Shown in pieces: positions 24,357 through 36,200 of a stretch of DNA of 64,000 bases; position 1 is the first letter of the stretch, and each line of letters begins with the position of its first letter. A program made the translations under genes and the position numbers. The notes under the pieces are model-generated. The model ran no database searches. It worked only from the letters and a program-made list of their open reading frames with translations, and was not told the origin of the DNA. Source of the DNA: Coriolopsis trogii (lineage: Eukaryota; Basidiomycota; Agaricomycetes; Polyporales; Polyporaceae); contig JAHYIO010000004.1 in NCBI GenBank assembly GCA_020543525.1, positions 2,418,001 to 2,482,000 of the forward strand, given 5' to 3'.

Positions 24357-25337
24357 CTACACGTGTGTCTGCACACCGAAGTTGTACAATGCCTTCTGTA
24401 CGCCCTCCAACTTCTTCTGCTTCGATAAGAGCTCCGATTGCATGCTCACAACCCCAGCTTCTTCCGCTATGTAGGATGCGCATCGCGAGTCTGCGAGCCC
24501 GAGCTTCTCGAACAAGACTGGCTGCAAACCCTCCGCGAATGCATATAGGAAATGCTGGTCGATAGAGAGCGGAACGTAGTCGATGACGCGCTGTGGACAC
24601 GACAGAGCCAAGCGTCAGATCGTGTCTTGCAAGATCGTGCGAGGAAATACGCGCCTTGTACGCAACCTGGAAGTACGCTCGTACCTCGGCCATGAGGTCC
24701 AGCTCCTCTGCATACTGATCTGGGGGGTTAAGCTTGGCCAAGTCCTCGTCTTTCACGCTCAGCCCCAACCGGACGAGATTCGAGAGCGTCTCCTGGAGAA
24801 GGTCGTGATCGGCGCTCGACGCTGAACCCGAACCTTGGCTCTCCGCATGGGCACGCTCGCGCTTGTAGATAGAGAGCTCTTTGTTGTGCTTCTCCGCGAG
24901 GTAGTGCGTGTTCTGGGTATATGGGAGGGCGCGTTCGAGCTTGAGAATGGTCCCGACGTGTGCGATAGTCTCTTCCGAGCGGATCTGAATTTGTTCCATG
25001 ACGGTGGGCCTTTATCATGATCAGTGAGTAATCTGCGACGGGAGGAGTACTATGCAATAAGCATAGCATAGAAGACGGACGCGATGATGGCTTTGAGATT
25101 TCCAAAGCGCTCAAATTCCGTTCTGATAAGTCCAGTCACGACCTGCTTGAATGTGTCTTGTACATGCTCGAAGCACATCGTCGCGTGCATCTCCCACGTC
25201 TCCTGGAAGTCTCGGATGAAGGAGCGCTTTGCGGCGTACGGGATGTTGTTTGGAAGTTCGCGCGTGATACATCTGTACGAGGACGTTGCTGTTAGGAAGA
25301 TAAGTCGCCGTTCGAAGAGTCCGTTGAACCCGTCCAC
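24357..25337 (-). pseudogene. Dynamin-superfamily C-terminal fragment (stalk and GED), GTPase domain missing
   Basis: Dynamins are large GTPases that remodel membranes. Only the helical stalk and the GTPase effector domain are present. From about 25,272 down: a stalk segment with RELPNNIPYAAKRSFIRDF and CFEHVQDTFKQVV, then EQIQIRSEETIAHV and LNPPDQYAEELDLMAEVRAY, then YFQVAYK and RVIDYVPLSIDQHFLYAFAEG and FEKLGLADSRC of the GED, ending at 24357. Upstream of 25,337 the sequence runs straight into the 3' end of the DUF6533 gene, with no room for a G domain. One intron (about 25,077 to 25,010) reads normally. The next one (about 24,652 to 24,585) needs a GC donor (AAG|GCGCGT). It is either a 5'-deleted relic or a transcribed stump. 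Confidence 0.75.
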
Positions 25338-25412
25338 TCGATCTTTATCGCAACAACGTCTTTATGACTAGAACAAACACAACATATGCTCAATCTTTGC
25401 TTCAATGTACAC

Positions 25413-27135
25413 TCAATCTGTCTGGCTGTAACCTTCGCCTTCTACCTCTTGTTCCACCTGGGATTGCTCATATGTAAGTGTCTGTGCAATGGAGCCCATC
25501 AGGCGATTGAACCGGAGCGTGTCAACTTGCTCTAGCACAGACTCGGAGCTCTCTCTGTCACCGAGAGAGCTCCGATTGGCCTCCTGAAGGTCGATGAGGA
25601 AGTGCGCAATCAAGATAGAGGTAAATCTGTGAACGCGATCATGATTGGCCGCATGTATCGGTCGATAGATGGTGTAGGTACGTACGGAGCGGTGAAGAAA
25701 GATATATAACTTGTGAACAGTTCCCTATTTTGCGGCAGCGCAATCTGTCGACAATTGTGTGCATATGAGCGAGCATGTACTACCACCGTACAGCTCATGG
25801 CACAGTCGGAAGGGATACGCACTGATTTCACAGTGAAGATCACATGGAAGGTATCCAGGGCAAAAAGACAGCTATTTGAGGTTGAGCCGCGATCAGATGC
25901 CATGCGAGTAAACGTGACAAGTCGAGTGCTTACATGAAATACAGAGCTCCTGTTACACACATGTCAGTAGCGATCCCACTTAAGAAAACATCGCGCTCTC
26001 ACCATCGCGGAATAGGACGTGCGCGAGGGATCCTTGACTCAATTCGGTGTCCCTCCGTGAGTGGTAAGTTTTCTTCCACGTAACCACGAGTACAATGATA
26101 TTGCTGAGAACAGCGACGGCGTATTGTGCGATTGCGACTGCAGACAAATATAAGTACCATCTTCGGCCCGGGGAGCATTTCAGTGAGAGGTTCACCTCTG
26201 CAAGGAGATTCCGAGGTTAGCGCTCATTAGCCAACAGGACTAGAATCGAGCGACTCACGCATGGCCGAACTGAGGTGATATGTTGTATGTAACATCGCAC
26301 CCGCCGGACGCGTCTTCAAAGAACGATAGACGGTAATAGGCCCGCTTCAAAATGAGAGATCATGAGGAACCGCGTGCTGTAGAAGAGTTCTCTCCATACC
26401 ACGAACTCGACAACTATGCTCCCAAGATTGAGTACTCCCAGAACGAGCCCGACCGCCCATTTTTGGTCACTAAGGGCAATGGCACGGAGGGTGGTAAATG
26501 CTGCAACATGCAGTCATCGTCAGAATCAGAGTCGTCACCTGGTGAGATAGATACGTACCAGCCCATGGCAGCAGCTGTGCGTACTCGATCACCAAGGTGG
26601 ACATGAAGAGTATCTTGCAACTGAGCACCGTAAAGGGACATGAGCGGCTTAAGCTTGTCTTAGACAATCCTTGCCTACCTCTGGAACGAGTCAGTACAGT
26701 TAGAATGCACGGATTACGCTTGCGGAAGTCGGAACAGCGCGTACCTTCAGGGAGCTTGGGAGTATAACCAATCCAAAGCCGACGTTATAAATGACGGTGA
26801 AGTACCGATTGAAGAGAAAGATAACGGTCGACCCGGTGACATTTTGTCTCCAGAACAGCTCGACTTCTTCCTGAATAGTGCTAACGTAGTCGAAAGCTAT
26901 GAGTGCTGGCAACGTTCCCGTCAGAATCCGCACCAGACTACTCGCATTTCGACATCCATGTATGGCTCCATACCTGCGATAGAGGCCAAGATAAAGTCCT
27001 CGACCATACTGTTGTTCAAAGCACCGCATATCAGCATAAACGGACACTCGACAGATCATGACCAAGTTATACGCACAATTCAAACTGCTCAGCTACAATC
27101 TCAGCCGCCTCAGAAGGATCGATTCCGGAGGACAT
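25413..27135 (-). CDS. DUF6533-type multi-pass membrane protein
   Basis: Basidiomycete-expanded integral membrane family with about seven helices; role unknown. Exons read from 27135: 27135-27073, 27008-26974, 26940-26745, 26658-26559, 26500-26400, 26344-26259, 26195(+/-2)-26003, two short exons between about 25,950 and 25,690, and the last to 25413. The DUF6533 signature is in exon 3: LIAFDYVSTIQEEVELFW followed by FLFNRYFTVIYNVG. Later helices include FTTLRAIALSDQKWAVGLVL and AIAQYAVAVLSNIIVLVVTW. The C-terminal HFLIDLQEANRSS and LRFNRLMGSIA are typical of the family. The frame across the exon 6/7 junction (26,259 to about 26,195) does not close with any GT-AG pair I can find, so the copy may be damaged or spliced differently. 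Early small exons are tentative. Confidence 0.72.
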
Positions 27136-28966
27136 GACGACAGTAGGAAGAGACTGACCCTGAGTTTCTTCATGCGAGGATAGAGTCCATTCGACTTTAT
27201 ACTTGGATAGAGGATCATAACGGTCCCGAAGAACTTCTGAGCGAGGCTGAAAAGGCGGCCCTGCTTCGGGGGTCCGCATCTGCACATCACGTTAACTCTG
27301 CATCGCGAGGTGGGGGAATCAAACTTACTATGACTGAGTTGCCTTACTTCACATACAGTACAGCTCCCGACACCGCAGAGGTTGCACCGGGATCTTCGAA
27401 CATACGGAAGCAGCCCTGAAGCTGGCTGCGCATACCCAGCATCAGGGGGATCGCGCACAGGAGTGCATTTTTTCTGACAGCGTGAGGAGACCCGTGTTAT
27501 CACAGACAGAACTTGATACCTGAAGTGAGGAGGAAGCAGTTTATTTTGGTACATTGCAGGCGGGATGACGGCACATCCCAAGTCGCGCTGATGAATGGTG
27601 GATTAGAGAAGGGGATAGGGAACCAACATGGAACGTACGAGGCAATGCGAGATAACACGCAGTCTTTGCTAAGGCATGCGTAACCTCCCTCGTATGTGAG
27701 CTCGCATCGCTCTTGGATACAGTCGCTCTCTCTCGGGTCAGGCTTTCAGTAAACGCTTACACCCAAGGTAGAGCTTTTCGACATTGATGTGATCCAATGA
27801 AGCACTCACCTATGAGGATGAACGGCCGACTGATGTTACTCCGCACGACGTATGATCGCGGCAAGCGCAGCAAGCTGCTCATTCGTCGACATCTCTGATT
27901 CCTATAGTGATCCCATCAAGAGATAGCGAGGGAGACTTCTCTGTCATAACAGGCAATCGCTGGGTCCCATGCGAGGCCGGGGTGAGACCGCTCTTTCTCT
28001 CAACTGCAATGTATATTCTGTCATTACAATCGGTGGTCCGCTCTTTCTTTTCTGTCAGTGAAGGTAAACGCATGTTTCACCGCCCCGGGCCGTATACGAT
28101 CAGCGTCGGCCCAGAGGCGCAGTGCTGGTAAATTAATATGATACCTTCCTCTGCTGTGTTAATATTCAGTACTCAGTGTAACAGCTATGATTGAGGCTAC
28201 GTACCGGCGAAGTATATGTTCATGTCGACGCAAGAAATCAAAATGGCCACTGCAGTTTAGACGCGCTACGCACGTGGCATGACCTATGCACTTGGATCTC
28301 AGATCTCAGACTTACATAGCTGTCCCTTTTTCCCCTCCTTTGTCTTCGACATGATGCTGAGCGTGCTGGTTAAATCCTTGTCTTGGACTACCGACAATAT
28401 GCTGCAAACCAAAGATGAGCTCGGTCTGCAGTACGTACTGCGCTCCTGCCAAGGGTGGGACCATCTCCGAGTCGACACAGGTCCCGGCATCGACCCCTTT
28501 GACCTCGAGCCTGGTTCGCGGTTGAAGAAACGATGTGTATGCTGTAAGATCTCCATTTTCAATTGGCTAGATTGTGCGAAACATGGACGACTTAGGGTTC
28601 CGCCACGTATTTCACGTGACTGCCCGAATTCGAGGCGGTTTAAAATTACTGTAACTGACGCCGTATAACGCTCCTCGACACAGGACTACATCTCCCACTG
28701 ACGACTTTGCTATCCTGTTTGCTACTGCTATCCTGCTTGCTACTACAGCTCCGGGGTCTCTATTGTGCTGGGCCTTGGCTTGGAGATTCGCGAGCGTGGG
28801 TTCAGATTCACGGTAGTAACCTCGGGTGACAACGACTCGTCAGGTACGCTGCATGTGCCATACTACTTTCATGGACAGCCTGGCCATCTTTCGTCTCCGA
28901 GCACTTTGATTACTTACTATCGAAATGCCAGAGTATATAATCAAAACAAGAAATATCTTCAATCTC
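27136..28966. other. Intergenic, no gene recognised
   Basis: Upstream of both the DUF6533 gene and the F-box/WD40 gene. It holds an 18-bp direct repeat (28,709-28,744) and a TATATAA at 28,934-28,940. Frames of 60-160 codons lack motifs. Confidence 0.5.
28709..28744 (+). repeat. 18-bp tandem repeat, two units
   Basis: GCTATCCTGYTTGCTACT twice in a row (28,709-28,726 and 28,727-28,744), with one T/C difference, about 220 bp before the start codon of the F-box/WD40 gene. Confidence 0.8.
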
Positions 28967-31144
28967 ATGGTTCGCTACGAATACGTCCCGAGAGAAGTCT
29001 ATGACCACGTCATTGACCAGTCCCGCGACAACGTGCAGACACTTCGCTCTTACGCCGCAGTCGATAGGGCATGGCGCAAACGGAGCCGCTTGCACCTCTT
29101 CCACTCCATCTCAGTCTCGTGCAGGACCACCCTTGACGAGCTCTGTGACTTCTTTCGCAACAACGCTTTCCTCGGTCGCTGTGTCCACACTCTATCCGCG
29201 CACGACAACGGCCGCTCGCCGCCCGAGGCGCTCTCTCGATCGACCAGGCTTGCGGACTTGGCCCTGATCAAGCTCGTGGGGTACTTGCACAACTTGAAGA
29301 GGCTTCGTGTTAAGGGGACTCCCGCACGATCCTCATTTCCGTTACCAGAATCGGTACAGTTGCTCCGCGTGACCTTCGGGTGTCTCAGGCAGTATCCCTT
29401 GCTACGAGAGCTACACCTGGTTAGGTGTTTCTTCAGGACTCGAACCGACTTTGTACGCCTGCTAGAGTCGTTTTCGTCCCTCAAATGCCTTATATGCTCT
29501 GGAGTAACTATCCGGGAGTGGGGCAGGGACGCACCGGTACACGTGGCAGAACGGCCCGCGATCGGGATCACAACGCTGGAGGTGAGCACTGGTGATCTCG
29601 ACTGTGTGATACTGGGCTATGATATTGAAGAATCTGCTGATAGCTGGACGACATTGACGCATATTGTGCTCGGGCTATCGCGAGTAGGACAAATGCGTTG
29701 TGCGTTGTCGAAGAGTTGATTCTACGGCTCAAGGGCGGCCTTGCAGGTATGACTCACCGTTGGCCGCTCAACTTTGGTTTCTGACCTTCGAGCCTGCAGT
29801 GCACGAATTGGAAACGATATTGCAACCTATCATATCCTCCTCACTGGCACATCTCCGCAGTCTTACGCTCTACATTCACCTTCCAGCGCTGAGCAACAGG
29901 GACATATTCGCGGTGCGGGACAGTCTTGTAGGTATTCGCAAATTACTGGTTATTCTACCTGGTGCTTCGAAGCTCAGTAATCTGCGTCTGGTCACACTGA
30001 ATATCCAACTTCAACATGACGCCGTATCTGGACTTTGTGAGGGGCTTCTCCGACTTCGAAACACTCAGATACTCGACTCGATTGAGAGCGAGCTGATGAG
30101 ACAAGATATCAAGCTTGCTGTTGTTGTAGACTGCAGAGAGAGGGCATATACAAGCTACCGCCCCATCCTGATCAGACAGACAATGGCGCGCCTCTTCCCT
30201 CGCTTTGACCACTGGCGATGGTCTGCTGACGTCAAATTCGGTGCGCACACACTGCTTACGCACCCGAATTATTATACATCACTCATTGTTTCTTCTGACC
30301 AGCGGATAAGCAGCCATGCGTATTCGGACACGATGGCCCTGTTGTCGCAATCGCGGTAGCTCCAGACGGCACCCAATGTGCGACTACCTCCACCGACCAG
30401 ACGCTGATTCTCTGGGACCTGCAGAACCCCTACACGATGCGCGTCCCGGCTACGGAGTGGGTTCTCCCTGACGTTACTGTCGGAGGGCTCGCATATTCGC
30501 CTGACGGCCGTCGACTCATGGTAGCCAGCTGTGGCCGCGTCGTCCCCGGACTCCTTATCTGTGACTGTAGGGGCATCGGCGGGCTGACCACGTTGACTCG
30601 CACCACGTCTGTGTGGCCATCGTATGAGACGTCTGAGACGAACGGCTGGTCATGGTCTATGATCTCCTGCGCCTGGTCTCCTGATGGGGCGAGCGTGGCG
30701 GGAGTCTCGAGGGACCTGGAGCACGTCGTGATATGGGATCCTAACACATCAGAGCTCCGGAAAACCATACACCTCGAAAGCACCAGCTTTTGGGCATCGA
30801 ACGTCAAGGTTGAGTACAACGCCGGGACACGAACAATTTCTGGACATCCCTCTTCGATTCTCCTTTCGCCCTTCAGGTTCGCCCTCGACGGGTTCCTGCT
30901 GCGGGTTTGGCCTTTGCACAACTCCACGGGTATGCGTAGAGAGCGCGCGGTCATGGACGATGAACCTGTCGTTATCCGTCTCCCCGCAAGTTGGGGGCGG
31001 TTGGATATGCGGCAGGACGACGGCGACAGATACGAAGTTGTTGCTCGGTCTGATGGAACCGCACGCGTGTTGTGTCCTGTGACCGGAGAAGACATGATGG
31101 TGTATGTCTGGCCGTCGGAGGCAGCCACTGTCTCTGCAGTCTGA
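28967..31144 (+). CDS. F-box/leucine-rich-like protein with WD40 tail (possible frameshift)
   Basis: N-terminal F-box-like segment (VPREVYDHVIDQSRDN, then RAWRKRSRLHLFHSI) that would bind Skp1 in an SCF ubiquitin ligase. A leucine-rich-like region typical of basidiomycete F-box proteins follows (LRRLRVKG-like blocks, LLRELHLVRCFF, LESFSSLKCLICSGV), then a WD40-like tail (HDGPVVAIAVAPDGTQCATT, GGLAYSPDGRRL, SCAWSPDGASVAGVS). Splicing: intron 29,747-29,799 and intron 30,241-30,302 both restore the frame. However, the frame must change between about 29,680 and 29,716: the first frame stops at 29,719 while VEELILRLKGGLA continues in another, and no intron explains this. A Met at 28925 is an alternative start. 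The gene may be a recent pseudogene or carry a sequence error. A substrate-adaptor role is family knowledge. Confidence 0.7.
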
Positions 31145-31593
31145 TAGCAGGTGTCGGAGATTATAGTCACAACGTCCGAGTCTGTCATGTAGAAGTAGTG
31201 CTATTCACTTTCGTAGTTCTGCGCGTAGTGGGTGTCACCTTGCTTCGTTCTGGATCGCTTGTGAATGTCATTGTCTGGAGCACGTTGGATGCGCCTTGTT
31301 TGTGACCATCCATGGATTGCTAGGAATTGATGTTGACTGGGCGGGACAATGTCGGCGATACCTTCCCCGCAAGCCCTCTACGGCGATGCGGGCCGGAGAG
31401 CGAGCGCACGGATTGGGGTGGAGGAGAGCCGAGTCGTCGCGTCTCTTCCCTGCTCTCGCTCTCTCCCACCAACGCCCGCCAGCGCATCTCGTCCAGACAG
31501 CCTCCGTAGCGCACCCCCACGCTTCTACGTCGCTACTCACACCAAAACATCGAGGCATCGCACGGCCGATCCAGGTCAACTCGCACAACAAAC
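31145..31593. other. Intergenic region and leader of the Mpv17-like gene
   Basis: No gene recognised; a short spacer between genes on the same strand. Confidence 0.5.
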
Positions 31594-32635
31594 ATGTCCA
31601 GATTACTCCACGCTTTCAAGTGAGTGTCTTGCACCATTCAGTCCATCCAATGCACGCGTTGAGCGAGCGTATCTTAGTGCGTCCTTGGTTCGTAGGCCCA
31701 TGGTCACCCAGTGCGCCACGGCCGTTGTCCTCTTCGGCGCAGGAGATATCCTCGCCCAGCAAGCCTTTGAGAAAAAAGGCGCGAACCACGATGTACGTCT
31801 CCTCATACTCCCAACAGCATCTCATGTCAATCCCCTCCCAATCGCAGTTCATGCGCACCGCGCGGCTGTCCTTTTACGGTGGTACGTGCTCTCTCCGTCC
31901 TTCAACCACCACCCAGCCAGCGTAGCAAGCAAACTTACCGCGCCCTCACCAGGCGCCATATTCGGGCCCATCCTCACAAAGTGGCTCCAGCTGCTCAACC
32001 GCCTCCAGTTCTCCTCTCCGACCAAGTCGGTCGTCTACAAGGTCTACCTCGACCAGTTTGTCTTCACCCCGGGTACGTCCACTCTCGCGCGTGGTCACTA
32101 CCCGAGTGACTTATGAGCGCTTCCACGCAGGTGTTGTCGCGATGTTCTTCGGAAGCTTGACGCTGTTGGAGGGCAAGGGTTTCTCCGACGCCAAGGAGCG
32201 GATACAGGAGGCACGTCTCCCGCTTCTCATATGCTTGTGGCAGACTCTTGACCGCACCCGACCTATAGGCATACGTCCCGACTCTCCTCCGCAACTGGTA
32301 CGTTTTCCCGTGCTTCCCTCTTTGACGGACGACTTTGAAGCTCAACCATTGGCGCATGCGCAGGGGCGTCTTCATCCCGACCCAGATCGTCAACTTTGCC
32401 GTCGTGCCCCACCATCTGCGCTTCGTCACCATCGGTGTCGTCTCGCTCTTCTGGAGTGCGTCCTACCTCCCTCCCTCTCTCTCTCCCTCTCGTCTCCCGC
32501 TTCCCCCTTCGCCTGTTGGACATCGATTGACCGAGCACGTCTCCCGCAGACGCGTACCTCAGCTCGGTGAACGCGAAGAAGCAGCTCGAGGAGGCCCAGG
32601 AGCCCGTCCCCGTGGACGAGAAGAAGGCCGAGTGA
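31594..32635 (+). CDS. Mpv17/PMP22-family protein (Sym1-like)
   Basis: Small four-helix membrane protein; the yeast member Sym1 and vertebrate Mpv17 sit in the mitochondrial inner membrane and affect mtDNA and metabolite balance. Exons 31594-31619, 31678-31792, 31849-31882, 31953-32072, 32131-32210, 32269-32297, 32364-32455 and 32550-32635 sum to 582 nt, 193 residues. Motifs: SLVRRPMVTQCATAVVLFGAG with GDILAQQ, then RTARLSFYGG, GPILTKWLQLLNR, KVYLDQFVFTPG and the family hallmark region NWGVFIPTQIVNFAVVPHHL near the C-terminus, ending FWNAYLSSVNAKK. The intron after 32210 uses a GC donor (GAG|GCACGT). It converges with the Set3-like gene. Confidence 0.93.
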
Positions 32636-33246
32636 ACGCGCCCGAGACTCAAAAACTCGTCATCCGCTCTCGGGGACTCGCTCACATATGGGCGTGATCG
32701 GGGGCACCTGGGGACCCCCCGCGCCCGCAAACGATTGGCTGACAAAACCGAGCTACTACTGTAGCTACTCGAGATGGAACCCGCTCGGACATCGTCGCTG
32801 CTGCCGAACGAGTGCTTGCTTTCTTGGACTTATATGCTTGTAGATGTGACCTACATATAGACCTATGACTCGCGTGTGTATATACCCCGATACACCTACA
32901 CTCATGCGCACTAGATGAATGACTTCGGATCGTCGGAATGTCTGCCCGCAGCCTGTGTGCCCAGACCATCACAAAGACACCGGTATGTCGAGCTACGAAC
33001 AGAGGCTCAGGCAGTGTACATGGTCGTTCAAGAGGCTGGATTCCAAGATGAAATACCCTTCGTGTAACAACAAGAATCGAGCACATTACTACTGGTACCT
33101 ACACGAGACTAGACAGAGACTGCTTAGTGACACGCCGCTCGCTCGGCAATACGATACTGAATAAACACACACGCAAGCACATCCGTCGCACAACGAGCAA
33201 CGCAACGCAACCGACAAGCAACCCGCGCACCACAGAACGCTCACCG
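32636..33246. other. Convergent intergenic region
   Basis: 3' flanks of the Mpv17-like and Set3-like genes. No additional gene seen. Confidence 0.6.
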
Positions 33247-36200
33247 TCACCGCCAAGAAGAGCCCCTCCCGCGCCCCCTCGACGGCCCCGGGATCCACGC
33301 CCGCTCTCCCTCCCTATCCCTATCCCGCTCCCGCTCCCTCTCCCGCGCCCCCCACTCCCTCGGCCGGTCCCGATCCGCAGACGGGCCCCTCGGCGCATAA
33401 TACGGCGCGTTCTGCCCGCCCACACTACTCCCGCCGCCGCCACCGCCGCCAGAAGGGCTGGTGGCGGCCCCGTAGAGCGAGCCGCCCGAGGACGGGTATC
33501 CCCCGCCGGCGCGCAGAGCGCGGGGCGCGTTGGGCGGGACGCCGCCCCCGACCGTAAGAGGACGGCCGGGGCCTGCAGAGAGGTTCCGCGCGTACGGCGT
33601 CGGGTGGAGCGGCAAGCGCGTGCTCGGCGGGGGTAAGCCCGGCGGCGAGCGGCGCGTCGGCGACCCTGCGCGTCCGTGTCCGAGCGTGTGCGGATGCCCA
33701 TGGTGCGCGTGCGTGTAGAACGAGCGCGGGTGCGTCGGGGGCGTGTGTGAGCGCGGGGCGAGCGGGGGCGGTTTGGGCGGCGGGGGGCTGAAGATCTCGC
33801 CGTCTTCCTGGGACGGGTGCGAGACGAGCGGGATACGGGCCTGCGCGTGGACGTTGGGCGTCTTGGGGGAGGGAGGTAGGGGTGGTGGGGACGGGCTGGC
33901 TGGTCGGCGGGTGCGCGAGTCGACTGGGGAGGGCGTACGGGGGTGGGGCGGCGGAGTTGCTGAGCGTGCGGGGGCACTGGGGACGACCGGATCGAGCAGC
34001 TCGACTTTGGCCTGGAGGGAATGCGAAGGCGGGGATGGACTGCGCCCGAGGTCGGGTGGTGACTCTGCTCGCGGTGTATCGGGCGAAGCGGGCGTGTCTG
34101 GGACGTAACCGTTGGGCAAGACAGCGTCCGATGATGAAGGATCGGGACTGATAGAGTCCAGCGTCGACACAGGTGGTAGCGTCGGTCTCGAGACTTCCCC
34201 ATCTGCGGGTGCATGCTTGGTCGCCAGCACGGAATCCTCCATCTTCACCTCTCCGTCTCCATCGCCCACGCCACCGGCGTCCTTCCCGTCCTCACTCACC
34301 TTCTCCCCTTGCCCAACAACCCCCTCCCTCTCGTCCCTGCGCCCCAAGTCTGGCCCATACCCGTCCGATGTCGTGCCCTGCTCATGCTGACGCTCCTGCT
34401 CAGGCAGCGACACTGGCGCAGACACGCCAGGCGACGCCACAGCAGCCTTCACCCGCTCCTCCTTCTCCCGCTCGAGCTCCTCCTCGCGCTGCTTCTTCTT
34501 CCGCATCGCAAAGTCCTTGAGCGAGAGCTTCACCTTTGGCGGCGCAGGCGGCGCTCGAGGCTCTTCGGGTCGTCGCTCGCGCTCGCGCTCGTGCTCGTGC
34601 TCGGCTTCCGGCGCATGTTCGGGCTCAGGAGCGGGCTCTGGAATAGATGCGGGGAGAGGGGCTGGTTCGGCCACTGGTTCGCTTGAGGGTACGGAATCGA
34701 GCAGGGTGGCAGGCGGATGTTCGGGCTCAGCTAGGGGCGCATCTGGGACCGTATCGGGAACGACGGAGGCCACCGAGGTGGCAGGCGTCTCTTCGACCGG
34801 ATGCGCAGGAGAGACAACAGACTCCGGGTCCTGGTCCGTCTGCATAGGCTCCACCACATCTACTGAAGCACCAGCAGCTGATGGTGGCGGTGACGAGTTG
34901 GCCAAGGCCTGAGGCGCAGACTCGGTAGCGGGAGGAACACACCGAGGCTCTTCGCTCGCAGGTGCCGCAGGCCTCTCAGCTTCCAAAAGCGCAGGCGAAG
35001 ACCTCAATCTCGGAGAAACGGGATTGTGGTCGAGAGCAGAGACCCGCATCCGCGGATGCGGTGGAGGGTCGACGTCCATCGCGTCCCCGGCCCTATGGGC
35101 ATCGGCGGTCTCCTCAGGTACGTCCTGCTCTACATGCTCGATGCGGATCGTCGGCTTCGTCTCCTCCCGTCCGTCATCTGGCGGCTCGGGCGGCAGCTCG
35201 GGCACAATCACGACAGGAGTACTGGGGGGTGGAGGTGGAGACGTCATCGGGAGCGGTACAGCAAGCGGCGTGGACGGTGTCGCGGGCGACCGGGTCCCTC
35301 GCTTGGACCTCGTCCCGTCTTCCCGGCGCAGCAGAGACGGCTTGAGGACGGGTTCGTCGGGCTCTGTGGCGGGCGTGCGTGGACGAGCAGCCTTCTTGGG
35401 TGCGTCGGCTTTCTCCTTGCCTTTGCCCTTTGCACTGTTCTTCTCCTTCTCCTTGACTTTGACCTTTGCTTTCGATGCCTTTGCTGGCTTGTCGGCATCA
35501 GCGGATGGGCGAGACTGCGTGGGACGGCGAGCCTTGCGCCCGTCTGTGGGTTTCGAGGCGGACTTGGATGTGGACGGAGTTGCGGAATGAGCGGACGAAG
35601 AGGGGATGGAAGGAGTGGGGGGCGACTTCGAGTCGGAACGAGAAGCATGAGTTGGAGGAGCAACAGGCGAAAGCAGTGATAATTTAGAGAAAGGAAGCGA
35701 AGGCGACGCTTGACCGTCCAAAGCGAGGTGCAATCGTGAGGAAGTAGAAGAAGTGGAGGAAGTTGATGAGGATGCAGAGATCGGAGGGGGGAAATGAATA
35801 TGGTTGGGGATCGGCGGGGTTCGTGAAGGAGGTACAGGCGGCGGGGGCATGTCTCGCGAATCTGTGGAGGTGTGAGAGACAGGTTGTGCAACGAGATGAC
35901 TATGCCACGCACCAAAACAAGCCTCGTCCTTGACACTGCCTCCCTGACCCTTCCCACCACCCCCTTCACTCAACGCCGGGGACGTGGCACCATCTCGGCG
36001 TTCATTGCGTTCACGCAGCCGTTCGGCGCTTCTTGCTATCCAGGCTTTGCGCAGCTTAGGGGGCAACCGCGCCTCGGAAAGACAGGGGTCGACTTCCATG
36101 GGCTCAGTTGATCCCGTTGAAGCGCGACGGGAGCGGCCTGAAGACATGTCAGCCGGTGCATCACACACGATGGAACCAACACGCACCTTGACAATCGCCC

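Noticed and set aside
27093..27581. 162-codon minus-strand frame upstream of the DUF6533 gene
   Set aside because: Overlaps the DUF6533 first exon in a different frame and has no recognisable content.
33099..34214. 371-codon minus-strand frame overlapping the Set3-like C-terminus
   Set aside because: Alternative frame of a low-complexity Pro/Arg/Ser tail. The other frame continues the PHD/SET protein with in-frame splicing and a whole-codon total.
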